Shown here: positions 1-5,120 of the stretch, in pieces
Layout of the letters: each line of letters starts with the position of its first letter
Position numbering within the stretch: the first letter of the stretch is position 1
Assembly (NCBI GenBank): GCA_030050125.1
Contig: JASIJN010000521.1
Location: forward strand, 1 to 5,120
Reading direction: 5' to 3'
Length of the DNA: 5,120 nt
Source of the DNA: Streptosporangiaceae bacterium
Lineage (GTDB): Bacteria > Actinomycetota > Actinomycetes > Streptosporangiales > Streptosporangiaceae
Position numbers and translations under genes: made by a program
The notes under the pieces: model-generated
The model's input: the letters and a program-made list of their open reading frames with translations, nothing else
What the model was told of the DNA's origin: nothing
Databases searched by the model: none

Positions 1-1599
1 ATGGCCTTCATTCCCCCGACCAACGACGATCTTGCCGCGATCGCGCGGCGCTACAGGCTCGGACTGGATGCCGACGACATCGAGCAGTTCCGGGCGATCA
101 TCGGCGGCGCGACGGCGTCCTACGACGAGGTCGAGCGGCTGTATGCCGGGCGCCTGCCCGAGGCGCCGGCCCGGCTCTACCGGTGGCCCTCCGCGGCGGA
201 GAACGAGTTCGGCGCCTGGTACGTCACGAGCGAGATCACACAGGCCGGCGACGGCCCGCTGGCCGGGCGCCGGGTGGCAATCAAGGACAACATCGAGGTC
301 GCCGGACTGCCGATGATGAACGGGTCGGCGACGGTCGAGGGGTTCGTTCCCCGCAGGGACGCCACGGTCGTCACCCGTGTGCTCGGCGCCGGGGCGACGA
401 TCAGCGGCAAGGCGGTCTGCGAGGACCTGTGCTTCTCCGGCGGCAGTCACACGTCGAGGAGCGGCCCGGTCCGCAACCCATGGGACCCGGCCAAGTCGGC
501 GGGCGGCTCGTCCAGCGGCAGCGCGGCGCTGGTCGCCGCCGGCCAGGCCGACATGGCGCTCGGCGGGGATCAGGGCGGATCGGTCCGGATCCCCAGTTCG
601 TTCTGCGGCACCGTCGGCCACAAGCCCACCCACGGCCTGGTGCCATACACCGGCGCGTTCCCGATCGAGAACACCCTGGACCACCTCGGCCCGATCACGC
701 GCACCGTTCGTGACGCCGCGCTGCTGCTCGGCGTGCTGGCCGGCCGCGACGGCCTGGACCCGCGTCAGCGGCACGACCCGCCGGCCCGCGACTACCTCAC
801 CGACCTGGACGCAGGCGTGGACGGGCTCAGGATCGGCGTGGTCGCGGAGGGGTTCGGGATTCCCGGCCTCTCGCAGCCCGGCGTCGACCAGGCGGTCCGG
901 GACGCGATCGCCGCGCTGGCCGGGGCCGGGGCGACGGTGAGCGAGATCAGCATTCCATGGCACCGCGACGGCCTGCACGTCTGGAACGTCATCGCCACCG
1001 ACGGCGCGGTCAACCAGATGATCGACGGGAACGCGTACGGGATGAACTCTCCCGGCCTCTACGACCCGGAACTCATCGCGCACTATGCCCGGGGCCGCCG
1101 GGACCACGCCGCCGAGATGTCGGAGTCGCTGAAGCTGACCATGCTGCTCGGCCGCTACGCCATCGACCGGTACGACGGCCGGCACTACGCGATGGCCAGG
1201 AACCTGGCCCTGGAGCTCACCGCCGCCTACGACGCGGCGCTGGCCGACGCGGACGTGCTCGTCATGCCCACGCTGCCGATCGTGGCCTCAACGATCCCGT
1301 CGCCCGACGCCGGCCGGGAGGAGAAGCTGGCCCGGTCCCTGGAGATGATCCCCAACACCGCGCCGATCGACGTGACCGGGCACCCGGCCACCTCCGTCCC
1401 GGCCGGCCTGTCCGAGGGCCTGCCCGTCGGGATAATGATCGTCGGGGGTCATAACGCTGACGGTACGTGCTTGCGTGTGGCCCGCGCCTACGAGAATCTG
1501 GTCGGCGGGTTCCCGGTGCCCCGGCAGGTAGCTGACCCGTCCGCACATCGGGGGCACGCGGGTCGTCGAGTGGTTAGGCCAGGCCGCCGTTCGCGTTGA
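1..1599 (+). CDS. Amidase-signature family amidase, nitrile-pathway (Rhodococcus enantioselective amidase) type
   Basis: This cytoplasmic hydrolase turns a carboxamide into the acid plus ammonia. The Ser-cisSer-Lys triad is complete: Lys95 in AIKDN, cis-Ser170 in SAGGSSSGS (166-174) and nucleophile Ser194 in GGDQGGSVRIP (188-198). The 75- and 24-residue spacings match those of fatty acid amide hydrolase. The GGDQGGS form, and blocks such as KAVCEDLCFSG (137-147) and NVIATDG (329-335), are from memory those of the Rhodococcus amidase that sits beside nitrile hydratase and acts on short aliphatic and aryl amides; the length (532 against about 520) also fits. The ATG at base 1 suits the family N-terminus, but its ribosome binding site lies outside the window. 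Similarity fades after about residue 510. The tail is Arg-rich and residues 525-532 are read across the end of the convergent SDR gene. No nitrile hydratase gene is visible, so a different physiological amide is possible. The family is certain; the substrate is inferred. Confidence 0.93.
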   Translation: MAFIPPTNDDLAAIARRYRLGLDADDIEQFRAIIGGATASYDEVERLYAGRLPEAPARLYRWPSAAENEFGAWYVTSEITQAGDGPLAGRRVAIKDNIEVAGLPMMNGSATVEGFVPRRDATVVTRVLGAGATISGKAVCEDLCFSGGSHTSRSGPVRNPWDPAKSAGGSSSGSAALVAAGQADMALGGDQGGSVRIPSSFCGTVGHKPTHGLVPYTGAFPIENTLDHLGPITRTVRDAALLLGVLAGRDGLDPRQRHDPPARDYLTDLDAGVDGLRIGVVAEGFGIPGLSQPGVDQAVRDAIAALAGAGATVSEISIPWHRDGLHVWNVIATDGAVNQMIDGNAYGMNSPGLYDPELIAHYARGRRDHAAEMSESLKLTMLLGRYAIDRYDGRHYAMARNLALELTAAYDAALADADVLVMPTLPIVASTIPSPDAGREEKLARSLEMIPNTAPIDVTGHPATSVPAGLSEGLPVGIMIVGGHNADGTCLRVARAYENLVGGFPVPRQVADPSAHRGHAGRRVVRPGRRSR

Positions 1600-2317
1600 T
1601 GACCTGTCCGGTCAGCCAGCGGCCGTCGGGACCGGCCAGCAGCGCGACCACGTCGGCGATGTCTTCGGGCCGGCCCAGCCGCCCGAGCGCGGTCAGCTTC
1701 GTGAGCTGCTCGAGGACGCCGGGCGGGTTGGTCGAGCGCAGCAGGTCGGTGTCGGTCGCGCCCGGGGCGACCGCGTTGACCGTGATGCCGCGTGGTCCAA
1801 GTTCGATGGCGGCCACCTTGGTGAGCTGTTCGATGGCTCCCTTGCTGGCCGCGTACGGAGCGATGCCGGGCGCTGGCCGGGTGGTGTTGAGCGTCGAGAT
1901 GTTGATGATCCGGCCGTTGTCCCGCATGTCCCGGGCGGCGCGGCGCGTGGTCTGAAAGCAGCACCTGGCATTCACGGTCATGACGGCGTCATAGAGTTCG
2001 TCGGACGTGTCGGCGATGGGTACCGGGGAAAACTCCAGCGCGGCGTTGTTGACCAGGATGTCGAGGCCGTCGAGGTGGCCGTCCGCGACCCCCATCAGGT
2101 CGTCGGCCGCCCCGGCGGCGCTCAGGTCGACCTGGACGCCGACGGCGCGGCCGCCGGCGTCCCGCACCGTGCGCTCGACCTCGGCCGCCTGATCGGCATG
2201 CCGGGCGTAGTTGAACACGACGGCCGCTCCGTCGGCGGCCAGCCGTTCCACGATCGCCCGGCCGATTCCCCGCGACCCCCCGGTGACGACCGCGCCCTTT
2301 CCGTCTAGCACTCCCAC
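1574..2317 (-). CDS. Short-chain dehydrogenase/reductase (classical SDR, FabG-like)
   Basis: This is a 247-residue NAD(P)-dependent oxidoreductase with a single Rossmann domain, probably a cytoplasmic tetramer, interconverting an alcohol and a ketone. From the GTG at 2317 it shows the cofactor motif TGGSRGIG (12-19), the VD pair (63-64), NNAA (90-93), the structural Asn116 and the YxxxK pair Tyr155/Lys159. The C-terminus, GRWLTGQVINANGG, is typical of the family. Arg16 in the glycine loop slightly favours NADP(H). The position usually held by the catalytic Ser, 13 residues before Tyr, is Thr142, with Ser141 next to it. I chose GTG 2317 because GGAGG lies 6 bases upstream and the protein then starts MGVLDGK, as is usual for SDRs. 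A GTG at 2356 would add 13 residues not expected in the family. It is convergent with the amidase, overlapping it by 26 bases, and divergent from the ligase gene. The substrate cannot be told; it could equally be a 3-oxoacyl reductase or an alcohol dehydrogenase. Confidence 0.93.
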   Translation of the reverse strand: MGVLDGKGAVVTGGSRGIGRAIVERLAADGAAVVFNYARHADQAAEVERTVRDAGGRAVGVQVDLSAAGAADDLMGVADGHLDGLDILVNNAALEFSPVPIADTSDELYDAVMTVNARCCFQTTRRAARDMRDNGRIINISTLNTTRPAPGIAPYAASKGAIEQLTKVAAIELGPRGITVNAVAPGATDTDLLRSTNPPGVLEQLTKLTALGRLGRPEDIADVVALLAGPDGRWLTGQVINANGGLA

Positions 2318-2323
2318 GCCTGG

Positions 2324-2328
2324 CCTCC
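2324..2328 (-). promoter_or_regulatory. Shine-Dalgarno of the SDR gene
   Basis: The minus strand reads GGAGG here, followed by six bases and a GTG at 2317-2315. This decides the start of the SDR in favour of the shorter form. The alternative GTG at 2356 has no comparable purine stretch at proper spacing. Confidence 0.75.
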
Positions 2329-2340
2329 GATTCGGCTCGG

Positions 2341-2370
2341 TTTTCACAGGAGCCACATCTTTTCAGGAGC
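2341..2370. repeat. Tandem imperfect direct repeat, TTTTCA(CA)GGAGC
   Basis: TTTTCACAGGAGC (2341-2353) is followed after six bases by TTTTCAGGAGC (2360-2370). The copies differ only by a CA insertion, and their starts are 19 bases apart. They lie 24-53 bases upstream of the chosen SDR start, in the divergent gap. They could be a direct-repeat operator or a simple local duplication; the sequence does not decide. On the minus strand they read GCTCCTGAAAA and GCTCCTGTGAAAA. Confidence 0.55.
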
Positions 2371-2564
2371 AGCTACGCGGCGGCCAGGTCGCGGCGGCGG
2401 AAAGGCGCGATGCCGGTGAGCGCACCGGCCAGCCCAAGGCCGACCGGCCGGCGGACGGAGCGGCGAGCCGGGCGCCGTAGATTATCAGTCCGCGGCTGCG
2501 GGGAGGAGGCTTTCACCTGGCGGAATCCCTGGACAGTGTTTATTGCCGGTCGGGGGGCGAGCGC

Positions 2565-2570
2565 GGAAGA
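2565..2570 (+). promoter_or_regulatory. Shine-Dalgarno of the ligase gene
   Basis: GGAAGA ends eight bases before the ATG at 2579. It is a moderate match to the anti-SD sequence and supports that ATG over the in-frame TTG at 2543. Confidence 0.6.
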
Positions 2571-2578
2571 TTCGGCCT

Positions 2579-4618
2579 ATGGCGACACCGGTCCGGGAGA
2601 GCGACCTGCTCTGGACGCCCAGCGCCGACCGGGTGGCGGATGCGAACCTCACCGCGTTCACATCCTGGCTCGCCGCCGAGCGCGGCCTGCGTTTCGACGG
2701 CTATCACGAGCTCTGGCGCTGGTCGGTCGGGGATCTGGAGGGTTTCTGGCAGGCGGTCTGGGACTATTCGGACATTGATGCCTCCGCGCCGCCCGAGCGC
2801 GTGCTCGGCCGCCGGACCATGCCCGGCGCCGAATGGTTCCCGGGGGCACGGCTGAACTATGCCCAGCACGCGCTGCGGCGCGAACGCCCCGGCGAGCCGG
2901 CGCTGTTCCACGTCAGCGAGACCGCTCCGGTGGCCGCCATGGACTGGGCCGACCTGGCAGGCCAGGTGCGGATCCTGGGCACCCGGCTGCGCGAGATGGA
3001 CGTCCGCCCGGGCGACCGGGTCGCCTCCTACATGCCGAACATTCCGCAGACGGTCATCGCGATGCTCGCCACCACCAGCATCGGCGCGATCTGGGCGGCC
3101 TGCTCACCGGACTTCGGCTGGCGCGGCGTGCTCGACCGGTTCCGCCAGCTCCAGCCCAAGGTGCTATTCGCCGTCGACGGCTACACCTATGGCGGCCAGG
3201 GGTTCGACCGCCGCGACGAGCTGCGGGAGATCATCCATGGCCTGGACGGTCTCGAGTACTTCGTCCTGCTCCCCTACCTGAACAAGCGAGACCTAAGGCC
3301 GCGGGCCGGGGAAGGGGCAGCGGGCGGGCGGCACCAGCCGGACCTCGGCGGCATGACCTGGGACGCGGTGCTCGATCACGAGCCGGTTCCGGCCGCGGAG
3401 TTCGCGTTCGAGCAGGTGCCGTTCGCTCACCCGCTGTGGATCTTGTTTTCTTCCGGCACGACCGGGCTGCCGAAGGCCATCGTGCACAGCCACGGCGGGA
3501 TCCTGATCGAGCAGTTCAAGCTGCAGCGGTTTCACATGGACCTGCGCGAGGGGGACCGGCTGTTCTTCCACACCACCAGCGGCTGGATGATGTGGAACTT
3601 CCTGGTCAGCTCGCTGCTGCTTGGCGTGCGCCCGGTGCTCTACGACGGCAACCCCGGCTACCCGGACCTGAACGTCCTCTGGCGCCTGGCCCAGGAGTGC
3701 CGGGTGAACCTGTTCGGCGCCAGCCCGTCGTTCGTCGACCTGATGGTGAAGGCGGGCGTGGTGCCCGCCGACACGTTCGCCCTGACCGACCTGCGCGCGA
3801 TCATGCCCGCGGGTTCGCCTGTGTCGCCCGAGTGCACCGCCTGGTTCTACGAGAACGTCAAGAAGGACGTCTGGGTCTGCACCGGCAGCGGCGGCACCGA
3901 CGTGTGTGCGGGCCTGGTCGGCGGCGTGCCCACGCTGCCGGTTTACGCGGGCGAGATCCAGGCTCCGCACCTGGGCGTGGCGGCGAAGGCGTTCAACCGG
4001 GCCGGCCAGAGCGTGATCAACGAGGTCGGGGAGCTGGTGGTCACCGAGCCGATGCCGTCCATGCCGGTCAAGTTGTGGGGCGACGACACCGGCAAGCGGT
4101 ACCGAGAGTCCTACTTCGACGACTTCCCCGGGGTGTGGCGCCAGGGCGACTTCTTCCGGATCAACGAGCGCGACGGGTGCTTCGTGCTCGGCCGCTCCGA
4201 CGCGACGCTGAACCGGCACGGCGTCCGCATCGGCACCGCCGAGGTGTACGCGGTGCTGGCCTCCATCGACGAGATCGACGACGCGCTCATCGTCAACCTC
4301 GACCTGCCCGGGGGCGGGTTCTTCATGCCGCTGTTCGTTCGGCTGGTCGACGGGCTGCGGCTGGACGAGCGCATCGAAGACAAGATCCGGGACCGGCTGC
4401 GCCGCGAGTACTCGCCCCGGCACGTGCCCGACCGGATCATGCAGGTGCCGGAGATACCGGTGACCCTCACCGGGAAGAAGCTAGAGGTTCCGGTGCGGAA
4501 GATCTTGCGCGGCGTGCCGGCCGACGAGGCCGCCAACCGCAACGCGATGGCGAACCCCGACTCACTCGATTTCTTCGCTGACTACGCGACGAATCAGCAG
4601 GACTACCCGATCGGCTGA
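2579..4618 (+). CDS. Acetoacetyl-CoA synthetase (acetoacetate--CoA ligase) type, ANL superfamily
   Basis: This cytoplasmic enzyme would activate acetoacetate or a related short acid to its CoA thioester through an acyl-AMP. The protein has 679 residues. It carries the acetyl-CoA synthetase-type N-terminal region (about 45-100, with FWQAVWDY at 57-64), the P-loop-like ILFSSGTTGLPKA (288-300), TTSGWMMWN (332-340), the A5 block SGGTDVCAG (437-445) and the A7-A8 region GDFFRINERDGCF to RSDATLNRHGVRIG (523-552). The C-terminal TLTGKKLEVPV (629-639) has the presumed catalytic Lys633. The GKKLEVPV form and the PSMPVKLWGDD stretch point to acetoacetyl- rather than acetyl-CoA synthetase. In Streptomyces lividans AacS the matching lysine is switched off by acetylation, so the same control is possible here. 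It is slightly longer than the usual 650 or so, partly through a Gly/Arg-rich stretch at about 237-256. ATG 2579 follows GGAAGA. The next gene starts 11 bases on. Another beta-keto or branched acid could be the true substrate. Confidence 0.88.
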   Translation: MATPVRESDLLWTPSADRVADANLTAFTSWLAAERGLRFDGYHELWRWSVGDLEGFWQAVWDYSDIDASAPPERVLGRRTMPGAEWFPGARLNYAQHALRRERPGEPALFHVSETAPVAAMDWADLAGQVRILGTRLREMDVRPGDRVASYMPNIPQTVIAMLATTSIGAIWAACSPDFGWRGVLDRFRQLQPKVLFAVDGYTYGGQGFDRRDELREIIHGLDGLEYFVLLPYLNKRDLRPRAGEGAAGGRHQPDLGGMTWDAVLDHEPVPAAEFAFEQVPFAHPLWILFSSGTTGLPKAIVHSHGGILIEQFKLQRFHMDLREGDRLFFHTTSGWMMWNFLVSSLLLGVRPVLYDGNPGYPDLNVLWRLAQECRVNLFGASPSFVDLMVKAGVVPADTFALTDLRAIMPAGSPVSPECTAWFYENVKKDVWVCTGSGGTDVCAGLVGGVPTLPVYAGEIQAPHLGVAAKAFNRAGQSVINEVGELVVTEPMPSMPVKLWGDDTGKRYRESYFDDFPGVWRQGDFFRINERDGCFVLGRSDATLNRHGVRIGTAEVYAVLASIDEIDDALIVNLDLPGGGFFMPLFVRLVDGLRLDERIEDKIRDRLRREYSPRHVPDRIMQVPEIPVTLTGKKLEVPVRKILRGVPADEAANRNAMANPDSLDFFADYATNQQDYPIG

Positions 4619-4619
4619 C

Positions 4620-4624
4620 GGAGG
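4620..4624 (+). promoter_or_regulatory. Shine-Dalgarno of the downstream GTG-start gene
   Basis: GGAGG begins two bases after the ligase stop codon and ends five bases before a GTG at 4630. It fixes the start of the last gene and shows that it is translated from the same message as the ligase. Confidence 0.8.
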
Positions 4625-4629
4625 ATCCC

Positions 4630-5120
4630 GTGGAGTTAACCGGCACCAGCTTCCCGCTTCCCTCGCAGATCGCCGACGTTCCGGGCGCCGAGAACTGGCG
4701 ATCGATGTACCCCTACTTCACCCGGTTCCAGCCGGAAGACGACAACCGGTTCTGGTTCTACAATGCGATGCACTTCCCCGAGCCGATGCCGGCCTTCGAC
4801 GCGATCACGGCCGAGATTCCGTACACCGCGATCGGCGCGAACACGGCCCGGGTGTTCGTCTTCCCGACGACACTCGGAATAGAGCACCGGATCGTTAATG
4901 GGCGGATCTATATCACCGCCATCCCGGTCACCGACCCGGCGGAGATCGAGAAACGACTGGCCATTTTCCAGGAACGGGCCGGCTATTACTACGAGAACTG
5001 GGACCGGCTCTACGAGGGCTGGAAGACCCGGATGGCGGAGCTGATCCGGGAGATCGAGGCGATCAAGGTACCGGAACTGCCCGAGATCGACGACGCCTCC
5101 GTGGTCATGGAGTCCAAGGG
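4630..5120 (+). CDS. PEP-utilising enzyme / phenylphosphate synthase-like mobile subunit, N-terminal part (runs off window)
   Basis: Only the first 163 residues are present and the frame is open to the window edge. From memory, the blocks FWFYNAMHFPEPMPAFD (44-60), the L-G-I-x-H-R-I-V-N-G stretch (83-92) and RAGYYYENWDRLYEGWK (116-132) are those of actinobacterial and proteobacterial proteins annotated as PEP-utilising mobile subunits, related to the alpha subunit of Thauera phenylphosphate synthase. In that enzyme a C-terminal swivelling domain carries the phospho-His and a separate subunit binds ATP; neither could be seen here because the gene is cut. After about residue 112 the chain looks helical and charged. 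There is no signal peptide or membrane segment. The GTG start has GGAGG at 5-base spacing and lies 11 bases after the ligase stop, so the two are co-transcribed. The role in phosphorylating a phenol, enol or ketone is inferred, and the family call is moderately sure. The coding call itself is firm (about 0.9). Confidence 0.62.
   Translation, partial: MELTGTSFPLPSQIADVPGAENWRSMYPYFTRFQPEDDNRFWFYNAMHFPEPMPAFDAITAEIPYTAIGANTARVFVFPTTLGIEHRIVNGRIYITAIPVTDPAEIEKRLAIFQERAGYYYENWDRLYEGWKTRMAELIREIEAIKVPELPEIDDASVVMESK

Larger units (their letters stand above)
2318..2578. other. Divergent intergenic region, SDR / ligase operon
   Basis: This 261-base gap must hold the promoters for the leftward SDR gene and, unless transcription enters from elsewhere, the rightward ligase operon. 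It contains a pair of near-identical direct repeats (2341-2370), a small AT-rich spot TAGATTATCAG (2478-2488) and another, TGTTTATTG (2537-2545), in otherwise very GC-rich sequence. No good -35/-10 pair could be assigned to either strand. The open frames crossing the gap are Arg/Pro/Ala-rich products of GC bias and lack support as genes. Confidence 0.6.

Noticed and set aside
2530..2545. TGGACA followed by an AT-rich TGTTTATTG as a possible promoter for the ligase
   Set aside because: No -10-like hexamer occurs at 16-18 bases from TGGACA, so the pair does not form a normal sigma-70-type promoter.
2543..2578. TTG-initiated 12-residue extension of the ligase
   Set aside because: TTG is a rare start, and the ATG at 2579 has a Shine-Dalgarno at sensible distance; the extra residues look like untranslated GC-rich sequence.
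2410..2778. A 122-codon plus-strand frame crossing the intergenic gap
   Set aside because: Arg/Pro/Ala-rich, no good ribosome binding site, and it overlaps the start of the ligase in another frame.
3293..4423. A 376-codon open frame on the minus strand inside the ligase gene
   Set aside because: It is antisense to well-conserved ligase motifs, its product is low-complexity (Val, His, Arg, Gln, Pro) and has no recognisable domain. Such frames are expected opposite GC-rich genes.
2833..4581. A 582-codon frame on the plus strand, shifted relative to the ligase
   Set aside because: Its product is an Arg/Ala/Gly/Pro-rich shadow of the ligase frame, which holds all the family motifs.
4636..4887. 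An 83-codon minus-strand frame opposite the last gene
   Set aside because: The opposite strand has a strong Shine-Dalgarno, operon position and recognisable family blocks; this frame is its shadow.

Overview
This is a GC-rich stretch whose codons strongly favour G or C in third position and which uses GTG as well as ATG starts. That base use, together with an amidase very like the Rhodococcus nitrile-pathway amidase and a synthetase of the type found in streptomycetes, suggests a soil actinomycete. The genus cannot be fixed from this window alone.

Layout: an amidase-signature amidase (1-1599, +) meets a short-chain dehydrogenase/reductase (SDR; 1574-2317, -) tail to tail, with their last 26 bases overlapping. 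A 261-base non-coding gap (2318-2578) lies between the divergent SDR and a long acetoacetyl-CoA synthetase-type ligase (2579-4618, +). Eleven bases after that ligase, behind a strong Shine-Dalgarno, a GTG start opens a gene that runs off the window (4630-5120+). It resembles the N-terminal part of the mobile (swivelling) subunit of PEP-utilising phosphotransferases of the phenylphosphate-synthase type.

The genes look catabolic. The amidase would release a carboxylic acid from an amide. The SDR would interconvert an alcohol and a ketone. The ligase would activate a beta-keto or short-chain acid to its CoA thioester. The last gene may help phosphorylate an organic substrate at the expense of ATP. 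The ligase and the phosphotransferase-like gene almost certainly form an operon; linking the amidase and SDR to them is only a neighbourhood argument. The most interesting point is the pairing of an acetoacetyl-CoA synthetase-type ligase with a phenylphosphate-synthase-like subunit, which would fit a pathway that phosphorylates, carboxylates and then CoA-activates a substrate. No mobile element, RNA gene, CRISPR array or convincing terminator was seen.
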